Made by a program: the position numbers and the translations under genes
Notes under the pieces: model-generated
Told to the model about the DNA's origin: nothing
Databases searched by the model: none
The model's input: the letters and a program-made list of their open reading frames with translations, nothing else
Assembly: GCA_965228955.1 (NCBI GenBank)
Contig: OZ245848.1
Coordinates: 5,146,001 to 5,210,000 of the forward strand
Origin: JANSWY01 sp965228955
GTDB lineage: Bacteria > Bacteroidota > Bacteroidia > Cytophagales > Cyclobacteriaceae
Direction of reading: 5' to 3'
Length of the DNA stretch: 64,000 nucleotides
Part shown: piece by piece, positions 8,657-17,137 of the stretch
Layout: each line of letters begins with the position of its first letter
Numbering within the stretch: position 1 is the stretch's first letter

Positions 8657-9058
8657 TTAACGGGTTGAGTCATAAACTTGTACTTTCGTCCAAAGATTCT
8701 TCGTTTCAGAAACATATTTTTTATGAGCTTCATGTTCCTGGTACAGATCATGGCCTTCTAAATCATCAAAACCAACAGTTAGACAAAAACTATATGTATT
8801 ATCAACTATTGGTCGATTAGTTGATGCCGGAACTCCAATATGGAAACTCTTCACAGACGGCACTTCTTTTACGAACTCCTCTGTAGCAACCATCACATTT
8901 TTCAAATCTTTGTCAGGGTCTTTTAACCAGATGAATACTATGTGTAAAAAATTAGCCTTCGTTGGCTTTTGGACTGCAGATGAGGTACTCATACCAAGGA
9001 CACCCAGACCTGCAAATGTCCCAAGTGCCTTTTTCAAAAACGATCTTCTTGCCTTCAT
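8657..9058 (-). CDS. Exported Dabb (stress-responsive A/B barrel) protein with Tat-like signal
   Basis: 133 residues. The N-terminus has RRSFLKK followed by a hydrophobic stretch (FAGLGVLGMSTSSA), a plausible twin-arginine signal. The mature part matches a Dabb dimeric alpha/beta barrel: LHIVFIWLKD, a central VPSVKSFHIGVP, TYSFCLTVGFDDLEGHDLYQEHEAH and a terminal YVSETKNLWTKVQVYD. Dabb proteins are small ferredoxin-like dimers, usually cytoplasmic; exported forms with a Tat-type leader occur in Bacteroidota. No ligand or reaction is known. It is a single gene, divergent from the hybrid kinase. Confidence 0.82.
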   Translation of the reverse strand: MKARRSFLKKALGTFAGLGVLGMSTSSAVQKPTKANFLHIVFIWLKDPDKDLKNVMVATEEFVKEVPSVKSFHIGVPASTNRPIVDNTYSFCLTVGFDDLEGHDLYQEHEAHKKYVSETKNLWTKVQVYDSTR

Positions 9059-9165
9059 AAAATCAAACTTTCAGAAAATATACTTAATTGATTTTGAATT
9101 CCTCTACTAGCAGTAGGTTCGATTAGTTACATTGGGTATCTTTAATGAAGAACCAAAATCAATAG

Positions 9166-10653
9166 ATGCCAGCTAAATCGCATTACACTGTACGATACGC
9201 CCTTTTAGGAGCAGTTTTTGGCCTGCTATTCCCAGTTGGCGCAACTGTTTTTGATGTGTTAATGCAGAATCTGGAATTTGGCTTTTCAAGTTTCCTTCAC
9301 GTACAAAAAACTCAACCATTACATTGGATAATCGATACAGCACCAATATTCCTGGGGTTGTTCGCATCTTTTGCCGGTAAAAGACAGGATCATGTGATTG
9401 CAATTAATGAAGGCCTGGAAAATGAAATCGACAAGAGAGTTAAGGAAATTAAAGAAAACAATGAGAAACTAAGGCAAGAAATAAGTGAAAGAAAAGAAAT
9501 AGAGGCAAAACTAAACGAAGCAGTTGTTCAAGCCAATCAGGGAGCTAAAGCAAAAGAAGACTTCCTGGTCAATATGAGCCATGAAATCCGAACACCAATG
9601 AATGCAGTTATCGGAATGGCCAACCTACTAAAAGAACAAAACCCTACTGAAGAGCAAACGGAAAGCCTCGAACTGCTCCTTTTTTCTGCAAATAATCTGC
9701 TTCGAATTATCAATGACATCCTCGATATCAGCAAAATTGAAGCAGGAACTGTTGACATCAACCTTCAGCTCACTGATGTCAGAGACACTGTTAGAAAAGT
9801 AGTTGACGAGCTCGCAGGAAGAATCAAAGAGCAAAACATTCTCTATTCAACTAAAATTGACAGCAATATTCCAGAGCAACTGGTTACTGATGCGGGAAAA
9901 CTCATTCAGGTCCTGGAAAACCTATTGAGCAATGCCATTAAATTCTCCCCAAACGGGAAAGTGGATATTACCGTGAGCATTGAATCTGAAGATGAGGATT
10001 ATATCAAGCTACTGTTTTCAATTACTGATACAGGTATTGGTATATCAAAAGAAAATTCAGATAACATCTACGACCTCTTCCACCAGGAGGACACAGGAAA
10101 ATCTACCAATCATTCAGGAACAGGACTAGGTCTCACAATTGTAAGAAAGCTTCTCCACTTGCTAGGCTCAGAAATCTACCACAGAGAGAGAAAACTGCAT
10201 GGAACCGAGTTCTTTTTCTATTTATCCTGTAAGAAGAGCCTAAAAACTGAGAGAAATGTAAATACTACCTTACCCTCACCAGATATTCTAAAAGGAAGGA
10301 AAGTACTTTTAGTAGAGGACAATTTGATGAATCAAAAAGTAGCAATGAAGTTCCTCAACAAATGGGAAATTCAATGTGATTTAGCTGAAAACGGAAAACA
10401 GGCCCTGCTCCAATTCAACAATTCCAATTATGATCTTATTCTGATGGATCTACAAATGCCAGAGATGGATGGATTTGAAGCAACAAAGGAAATAAGAAAA
10501 ACAGACCAGGAAATACCAATTATTGCTTTGACTGCAGCAGCATTAATAGAAGTGAAGGAAAAGACAGAACAAGTGGGCATGAATGATTTCATCACCAAAC
10601 CCTTTCAACCAAGTTTACTCCAGGAAAAGCTTATTCTGCATCTTTCCAATTAA
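9166..10653 (+). CDS. Hybrid sensor histidine kinase/response regulator
   Basis: 495 residues. Two membrane segments (about 10-32 and 48-66) are followed by a coiled-coil linker rich in Lys/Glu (about 78-125). Then come HisKA with the phospho-accepting His139 in NMSHEIRTPMN, HATPase_c with N, G1 and G2 boxes (ENLLSNAIKFSP, DTGIGIS, GTGLGLTIVRKL), and a C-terminal receiver with phospho-acceptor Asp428 (ILMDLQMPEMDG) and Lys in FITKPF. There is no extracytoplasmic sensor domain of useful size, so the signal may be sensed in or near the membrane. No output regulator or Hpt protein lies adjacent; the relay partner is unknown. It is monocistronic or read together with ttcA, 30 bases downstream. 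Confidence 0.92.
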   Translation: MPAKSHYTVRYALLGAVFGLLFPVGATVFDVLMQNLEFGFSSFLHVQKTQPLHWIIDTAPIFLGLFASFAGKRQDHVIAINEGLENEIDKRVKEIKENNEKLRQEISERKEIEAKLNEAVVQANQGAKAKEDFLVNMSHEIRTPMNAVIGMANLLKEQNPTEEQTESLELLLFSANNLLRIINDILDISKIEAGTVDINLQLTDVRDTVRKVVDELAGRIKEQNILYSTKIDSNIPEQLVTDAGKLIQVLENLLSNAIKFSPNGKVDITVSIESEDEDYIKLLFSITDTGIGISKENSDNIYDLFHQEDTGKSTNHSGTGLGLTIVRKLLHLLGSEIYHRERKLHGTEFFFYLSCKKSLKTERNVNTTLPSPDILKGRKVLLVEDNLMNQKVAMKFLNKWEIQCDLAENGKQALLQFNNSNYDLILMDLQMPEMDGFEATKEIRKTDQEIPIIALTAAALIEVKEKTEQVGMNDFITKPFQPSLLQEKLILHLSN

Positions 10654-10683
10654 TCTAAAATATAGATTTTTTAAGTTTGCGTT

Positions 10684-11490
10684 ATGGAAACTGAGGCAAT
10701 ACAGGAGAATAAGGATGTTATAGCAGCGGGTCACAAAATCAATCGCGCTTTTGGAAAAGCAATTGGTGACTTCAATATGATTGAGGAAGGTGATAAAATT
10801 ATGGTTGCTGTAAGTGGTGGTAAGGATAGTTTGTGCTTGCTAAATTATATGATGAGCTATCAGAAAAAAGCTCCCATTAACTTCGAGATTCTTGCAGTAA
10901 ATGTAGACCAGGGACAACCTGGGTTTCCCAAAGAAACACTTCCCAATATGTTTGAAGAATGGGATGTTCCTTATCACGTTGAATTTCAGGACACTTATTC
11001 GGTTGTCCTGGAGAAAACAAAGCCTGGCAAATCTTACTGCTCAATTTGCAGCAGAATGAGAAGAGGAATTCTATATCGCCTTGCTCAGGAGAGAGGATGT
11101 AATAAAATTGCTCTCGGACATCATCAGGATGATGTTTTGGAAACTTTTTTGATGAATGCTTTTTTTAGTGGACAGTTAGCTGGAATGCCTGCCATTTATG
11201 AAATTGAAAGTGGTACTTGCCAGGTAATTCGACCTCTTTATGCGGTAGCAGAAGAAACCATTCAAATTTATGTTTCTGGTCAGGACTGGCCAATTGTTCC
11301 TTGTACTTTGTGCGGTTCGCAAGACGGAATGAAAAGACAGGAAATTAAACAGCTACTAAGCGATCTAAAGGCAAAATACCCAGACCTTAAGTCCACATTA
11401 TTCGGTTCTTTACACCATCCCGACCCAAGATTTCTGTTTGATAAGGAATTATGGAATGGAGATATTCCAAGTATTAAACAAACCGTTTAG
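10684..11490 (+). CDS. ttcA: tRNA 2-thiocytidine synthetase TtcA
   Basis: 268 residues. An ATP pyrophosphatase P-loop SGGKDS at residues 44-49 and Cys pairs at 119/122 (CSIC) and 207/210 (CTLC) match TtcA, which uses a [4Fe-4S] cluster and ATP to thiolate C32 of some tRNAs. GHHQDDVLET follows the first Cys pair as in the family. A TAAGTTTG box at 10672-10679 lies only 4 bases before the ATG; if it is a -7 element the transcript would be nearly leaderless. That is speculative, because no -33 TTG is present. Confidence 0.92.
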   Translation: METEAIQENKDVIAAGHKINRAFGKAIGDFNMIEEGDKIMVAVSGGKDSLCLLNYMMSYQKKAPINFEILAVNVDQGQPGFPKETLPNMFEEWDVPYHVEFQDTYSVVLEKTKPGKSYCSICSRMRRGILYRLAQERGCNKIALGHHQDDVLETFLMNAFFSGQLAGMPAIYEIESGTCQVIRPLYAVAEETIQIYVSGQDWPIVPCTLCGSQDGMKRQEIKQLLSDLKAKYPDLKSTLFGSLHHPDPRFLFDKELWNGDIPSIKQTV

Positions 11491-11513
11491 AATTCTGCCC
11501 TAATCTACCTAAC

Positions 11514-11542
11514 TTGATAAGGATTAGCCGATTATACATTTT
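11514..11542 (+). promoter_or_regulatory. Candidate promoter of the macroglobulin-pbpC operon
   Basis: TTG (11514-11516), 18 bases, TACATTTT (11535-11542, one mismatch to TAnnTTTG). It would give a leader of about 20 bases before the ATG at 11569. Confidence 0.35.
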
Positions 11543-11568
11543 TTCCAAAATCAATTATCAAGTTTCAC

Positions 11569-14500
11569 ATGAGTTTTATTCGCCCAAGAATTACAGTTTT
11601 AGTTCTTTCACTAATTGTACTTGTCGCATCCTGCGGTAAAAAAGATGGTAAAGACGACTTTAGTAGTGCCCGCAACTTATATGTAGACTACATATCAAGT
11701 TACTCTTCTGGAATCATGTCCAGAACTTCCGATATCAAGATCAAATTCGCAAAAGAAATTGAAGGAATCGAAATAGGTCAACAAGCAGATGGACTATTTG
11801 AATTCTCTCCTTCGATTGCTGGGAGTGCAGTTTGGGAAGATAAGCGTACTCTGGTATTTAGCCCAAATGAGCCACTTCCATCAGGAACAAAATATGAAGC
11901 AACATTAGCACTCTCCAAAATAATTACTGATGTACCATCTGACAGGAAAGAATTCAATTTCATATTTGAGTCCTTAATTCAAAACTATGATGTAAGTATT
12001 ACGGGACTGGAGCTGTACAATGCCACTGACATTGAAAAGATGAAGCTCACAGGTACTCTTCAAACTGCCGACTTTGCGGACAATGAAAGCATTGAAAAAA
12101 TCTTACAGGCTCAACAAAATGGAAACAATCTATCAATTACCTGGGATCACACCGGTGAAAACCAACATTTATTCATAGTCGAAAATGTTATCAGGGAAGA
12201 AGATCAGCAAGAGGTAAAATTGAGCCTTAACGGATCATCAATTGGTGTTGATAAAAATGAAACTCAAAATGTAGAAGTCCCTCCTTTGAATGATTACAAG
12301 GTTGTTTCAGTGCAAATCAAAAGAACAGGAGGCAATTATATTTCAGTATTATTTAGTGAGCCAATTAGTGAAAAGCAAAGTCTTCAAGGTTTAGTAGAAC
12401 TAAATAGTCGTTACACAGGTTTGCGTCTTGTTGTTAACCTGAATGAACTTAAAATCTTTCCTTCCAGGGAAATGTATGGCCCGGTTGATCTTAAGATTTA
12501 CAAGAATCTGAAAAATATCGCGGGTTACAGCTTAAAAGAAGACTATTCAACGCAGTTACAGTTTTCTCAAAACAAACCAAGTGTGAGACTTGCCGATGAA
12601 AAAGACGGGGCAATTCTTCCTAATTCCAAGGGTCTGATTTTACCATTTGAAGCTGTTGCACTGAAAGCAGTAGAAGTTACGGTGGTGAAAGTATTTGAAG
12701 AAAATGTTCTTCAATATCTACAAGTAAATAAGATTGGAGGCAGGAGCCAAATGTCAAGAGTAGCAAGACCAGTTGCCAAAGTAACTGTTCCTTTAAATAA
12801 AGTTGGGGTTACTAACCTTAATGAGTGGAACCGATATACATTGGATCTTGCAGAACACTTCCAGGCGGAACCTGGAGCTATATACGAAGTGAGAATCGGA
12901 TTTAGCAAAAAGAATTCTCTGTACTTCTGTGCAGACTCAGAGGAATCAGAATATGAAACACTGGAAGAAGAGAATTGGGGACCTGAAGAAGAATCTTCCT
13001 ATTGGGATTACTCAGAAGACTATTACTATAATGATTACGAATGGCAGGATCGGGATAATCCATGCAGCAACTCCTATTATGGAGGCAGAAGAACAGTAAG
13101 TAAAGTCCTTTTCGCATCAGACTTGGGAATTATTGCTAAGAAACGCGATGGAGGAAAAGTTCATGCATTCATAACAAACTTATTAGACACTGAGCCTCAA
13201 AGTGATGTTTCTGTGGCGGTTTATGACTACCAACAGCAAGTTATTGGGTCTGGAATTACCAATACTTTTGGATCAGTTGAGATAGAAACCAACGGTAAAC
13301 CTTACATGCTTGCGGCTAAAAAAGATAATCAAACCGGTTATTTAAAACTGGATGATGGTTCATCACTATCGCTGAGCAACTTCAATGTTTCAGGGCAAAG
13401 AATTAAGAAAGGAATTAAAGGCTTTATATATGGCGAACGAGGAGTCTGGAGGCCTGCGGACACAGTGCATTTAGCTTTCATTTTGGAAGACAAAACAGGT
13501 CAGATTCCTGATAATCATCCAGTGATAATGGAGCTATGGAATCCTCTTGGGCAACTTCATAGTAGAAAAGTCAGCTCTCAACCTGTTGGAGATATCTATA
13601 GATTTGATATGATCACAGAATCCGAAGATCCTACAGGAAATTGGATGGCCAAAGTAAAGGTTGGGGGAGTTAATTTCTCTAAATCACTAAAAATAGAAAC
13701 CGTCAAACCAAATCGATTAAAAATTGATCTTGACTTTGGGAAAGATGTTATAACGGCTCTTGATAATGAGATAGCAGGCGACCTAAATGTAAAATGGCTC
13801 ACCGGAGCTACAGCAGCCAACTTAAGAGCAGAATTTGAAGTATTCCTAACGGCAAGAAAAACCACTTTTGAAGACTATCCAAACTTCAGTTTTGATGATG
13901 CTGCAAAAGAGTTTTATGGAAGCACTGAGACGATATACTCAGGCAGATTAAATAGTGATGGGTACGCAAGAGTAATTGCAGACATCAGCGCAAGTGATAA
14001 CGCTCCAGGTGCATTAACCGCAGTATTCAAGGGTAAAGTCTTTGAAGAAGGTGGCGACTTCAGTATTGATAAGTTTTCTATGCCATTCTATCCTTACGAA
14101 AGTTTTGTAGGAGTTAAACTTCCGGAAGGTGACAGAAGAGGAATGTTACTGACAGACGAAGATCACGAAGTAAGAGTAGTAACAGTCGATGCAAAAGGAA
14201 ATCCAGTTAGTAGAAACGGGCTGAAAGTAAATCTATACAAGCTAAACTGGAGATGGTGGTGGGATAATTCTTATAATGATATAAGCAGCTATGTTGGTCG
14301 TGGTTATAGAGATCCAATTCAAAATGGAACTATCAACACTACCAATGGAGAAGGAAAATGGAAGCTAAGAATCAATTACCCGGACTGGGGAAGATATTAC
14401 GTACAAATAGAGGACCCGGAATCAGGTCATACTACTGGTAAGGTTGTTTATGTGGACTGGCCGGGCTGGGCTGGAAAAGGCAAAAACGAAATGGGCGGAG

Positions 14501-17109
14501 CTTCTATGCTGAGCTTCAATATTGAGAAAAGTGAATACGAAACTGGTGAAGACATTAAAATTTCTTTTCCAAGCACAGCTGGTAACAGAGCGCTCATTTC
14601 ATTAGAATCCGGAAGTGAAGTACTGCAAACATTCTGGGTGGAAACAGAAGATGAGTCTACATCTGTCTCAATAGAAGCAACCGCAGACATGTCCCCAAAT
14701 GTGTATTTGAATATCACTATGATTCAACCACATGCTCAGGAAAACAACGATTTACCAATTCGTTTGTATGGAATTGAATCTATAAAAGTGGTGGATCCAG
14801 GTACTAAGCTGGACCCAATTTTGGATATGCCAGATGAATTACAACCTGAACAAAAATTCACAGTAAAAGTGAAAGAAGACAATGGCAAACCAATGGCTTA
14901 CACGCTAGCGGTTGTTGATGAAGGTTTATTGGATCTTACTAAATTCAAAACTCCAGACGCATGGAGCAACTTCTATAAACGAGAAGCATTAGGTATTAAA
15001 ACCTGGGATGTATACGATGATGTCATGGGAGCCTACGGTGGTACAATAGAAAGGCTTTTAGCCGTTGGTGGTGATGGTGATTTCGAAGAAGAAGAAAAGG
15101 AACAGAAGGAGGCTAATAGGTTCAAACCAGTAGTCATGTACGTTGGACCTTTCTATCTGGAAGGTGGTGAAACCGCAACTCACGAATTACAAATGCCACA
15201 ATATGTGGGAAGTGTTAAAACCATGGTTGTTGCAGCTAAAGATGGGGCATACGGCCGAACCGATAAAGCCACCCCAGTGAGACAACCTATGATGATTCTG
15301 GCTACAATGCCAAGAGTGGCGGGACCAGGAGAAGATATCCTGTTACCGGTTAATGTCTTCACTATGAAAGATGATATTTCTGAAGTAAAACTAAAAGTTG
15401 AGCCAAGCGGGTTATTAAAAGGAGTTGGTGCTACTGAGAGGACTGTTAAATTCAGTAAAGCAGGGGATAAAATCGCTTATTTCAACTTAAAAGTTGACGA
15501 AACAATTGGTTACGGTGCTGTTAAAGTAACTGCAACAGCTGGTAATCTCACTGCTAACTATGATGTGGAGCTAAATGTCTTACCACGAAATCCAACCATT
15601 ACAGATGTGGTAGAAAAAGTGCTCGATGGATCAGAAAACTGGCAATTAAACTATGAACCACTTGGAATTGCCGGAACAAATGAAGGGACAATTGAACTAA
15701 GTTCTTTACCTCCTTTAAATATTGATCAACGATTACAATATTTAATCAAATATCCACATGGTTGTATCGAGCAAACAACTTCTTCTGTATTTGCCCAACT
15801 GTATTTGGACAATCTGACTGAACTGAAAAAAGAATACAAAGACAGAATTCAAACCAATATCAATGCAGCAATCAATAGACTGAAATCTTTTCAGACTGGA
15901 AGTGGCGGATTTGCTTATTGGCCAGGAAATTCAGAGCCTAATTTATGGGGAAGTAATTATGCTGGACACTTCCTTGTTGAAGCTAAGAACAAAGGTTACA
16001 ATGTACCTCAATCACTTTGGAACAACTGGATCAGTTTCCAAACTCAACAAGCGAACAACTGGAATGGAGATGACTACAACAATGACCTGACCCAGGCATA
16101 TAGATTATACACTTTGGCTCTTGCCAAAAAGCCAGCTGTTGGAGCAATGAATAGAATGAGAGAAAATGCCAATTTAAGCAAGTCTGCCAAATGGAGACTT
16201 GCATTGGCGTATGCTACGGCTGGTTATACCAATGAAGCTGCTCAACTGGTTCAGGATATTAGCTATGCGGTGGATAACTCGGATAACACTTATCGATACA
16301 CCTATGGATCAGGAACTAGAAACAGAGCAATGATTCTTGAAACTCTCATCAAACTGGATCGCAAAGCTGATGCCTTTAGTGTATTAAATGAGATTGCGAA
16401 AGAGATGGGAGATAGTAAAAGGTGGATGAGCACACAAACCACTGCTTACTGTTTCATAGCAATCGCTCAATATGCTAATCAGTTCCCAGTTGACGAAGCA
16501 TTGAATGCGACAGCCACAATTGGAGGAGCTACAACAAATGTTACCAAGTCGGATTATGTTAGTCAGGTTTACCTGGAAGAAGCTGATAAGGGTACAAGTA
16601 TTTCAGTTAAGAACAATGGCCAGACGCCAGTTTACGCAAGGGTAATCCGTAAAGGAATTCCATTAGAAGGTGATGAGATTGAAGGTGAGAAAAATCTCCG
16701 AATGACAGTTAAGTATATGGATATGGATGGTAAAGCGATCAATATCAATAGAATGAAACAAGGAACTGATTTCATGGCACAGGTGACTATAACCAATCCA
16801 GGAATTAAAGGAAAATACGAAGATGTTGCACTCACACAAATCTTCCCTAGTGGATGGGAAATCATCAATAACCGACTTGATGGTACTGAAGAATATTTCC
16901 AGCAAGACAAAGCAGAATATACTGATATCAGAGATGATAGAGTGATGAATTACTTTGATATTGCCAGCAACAAAAGCCTCACTTTCAAAGTGCTACTAAA
17001 TGCAGCTTACAGAGGAAAATATTACTTACCTGCAGTTTCAACAGAAGCTATGTATGATGAAACTATTTATTCCCATAAAGCTGGTAAATGGGTGGAAGTC
17101 ACTCAGTAA
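11569..17109 (+). CDS. Bacterial alpha-2-macroglobulin lipoprotein (YfhM type)
   Basis: 1846 residues. The signal peptide ends in a lipobox LVASC at Cys22. Successive beta domains follow the bacterial macroglobulin layout, including MG domains, the bait-like middle, and an alpha-helical TED domain with the thioester motif GCIEQ (Cys1399, Gln1402). The intact motif suggests it can trap attacking proteases covalently. The protein is predicted to be periplasmic and membrane-anchored. pbpC follows 28 bases downstream, the same pairing as E. coli yfhM-pbpC, where the two are thought to protect and repair the wall after breach. An unusual Glu/Asp/Tyr-rich stretch lies at about residues 455-510. The start fits the lipobox well. 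Confidence 0.93.
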   Translation: MSFIRPRITVLVLSLIVLVASCGKKDGKDDFSSARNLYVDYISSYSSGIMSRTSDIKIKFAKEIEGIEIGQQADGLFEFSPSIAGSAVWEDKRTLVFSPNEPLPSGTKYEATLALSKIITDVPSDRKEFNFIFESLIQNYDVSITGLELYNATDIEKMKLTGTLQTADFADNESIEKILQAQQNGNNLSITWDHTGENQHLFIVENVIREEDQQEVKLSLNGSSIGVDKNETQNVEVPPLNDYKVVSVQIKRTGGNYISVLFSEPISEKQSLQGLVELNSRYTGLRLVVNLNELKIFPSREMYGPVDLKIYKNLKNIAGYSLKEDYSTQLQFSQNKPSVRLADEKDGAILPNSKGLILPFEAVALKAVEVTVVKVFEENVLQYLQVNKIGGRSQMSRVARPVAKVTVPLNKVGVTNLNEWNRYTLDLAEHFQAEPGAIYEVRIGFSKKNSLYFCADSEESEYETLEEENWGPEEESSYWDYSEDYYYNDYEWQDRDNPCSNSYYGGRRTVSKVLFASDLGIIAKKRDGGKVHAFITNLLDTEPQSDVSVAVYDYQQQVIGSGITNTFGSVEIETNGKPYMLAAKKDNQTGYLKLDDGSSLSLSNFNVSGQRIKKGIKGFIYGERGVWRPADTVHLAFILEDKTGQIPDNHPVIMELWNPLGQLHSRKVSSQPVGDIYRFDMITESEDPTGNWMAKVKVGGVNFSKSLKIETVKPNRLKIDLDFGKDVITALDNEIAGDLNVKWLTGATAANLRAEFEVFLTARKTTFEDYPNFSFDDAAKEFYGSTETIYSGRLNSDGYARVIADISASDNAPGALTAVFKGKVFEEGGDFSIDKFSMPFYPYESFVGVKLPEGDRRGMLLTDEDHEVRVVTVDAKGNPVSRNGLKVNLYKLNWRWWWDNSYNDISSYVGRGYRDPIQNGTINTTNGEGKWKLRINYPDWGRYYVQIEDPESGHTTGKVVYVDWPGWAGKGKNEMGGASMLSFNIEKSEYETGEDIKISFPSTAGNRALISLESGSEVLQTFWVETEDESTSVSIEATADMSPNVYLNITMIQPHAQENNDLPIRLYGIESIKVVDPGTKLDPILDMPDELQPEQKFTVKVKEDNGKPMAYTLAVVDEGLLDLTKFKTPDAWSNFYKREALGIKTWDVYDDVMGAYGGTIERLLAVGGDGDFEEEEKEQKEANRFKPVVMYVGPFYLEGGETATHELQMPQYVGSVKTMVVAAKDGAYGRTDKATPVRQPMMILATMPRVAGPGEDILLPVNVFTMKDDISEVKLKVEPSGLLKGVGATERTVKFSKAGDKIAYFNLKVDETIGYGAVKVTATAGNLTANYDVELNVLPRNPTITDVVEKVLDGSENWQLNYEPLGIAGTNEGTIELSSLPPLNIDQRLQYLIKYPHGCIEQTTSSVFAQLYLDNLTELKKEYKDRIQTNINAAINRLKSFQTGSGGFAYWPGNSEPNLWGSNYAGHFLVEAKNKGYNVPQSLWNNWISFQTQQANNWNGDDYNNDLTQAYRLYTLALAKKPAVGAMNRMRENANLSKSAKWRLALAYATAGYTNEAAQLVQDISYAVDNSDNTYRYTYGSGTRNRAMILETLIKLDRKADAFSVLNEIAKEMGDSKRWMSTQTTAYCFIAIAQYANQFPVDEALNATATIGGATTNVTKSDYVSQVYLEEADKGTSISVKNNGQTPVYARVIRKGIPLEGDEIEGEKNLRMTVKYMDMDGKAININRMKQGTDFMAQVTITNPGIKGKYEDVALTQIFPSGWEIINNRLDGTEEYFQQDKAEYTDIRDDRVMNYFDIASNKSLTFKVLLNAAYRGKYYLPAVSTEAMYDETIYSHKAGKWVEVTQ

Positions 17110-17137
17110 TTTCAAAACTTGGGGCTGATAAGGAGTG

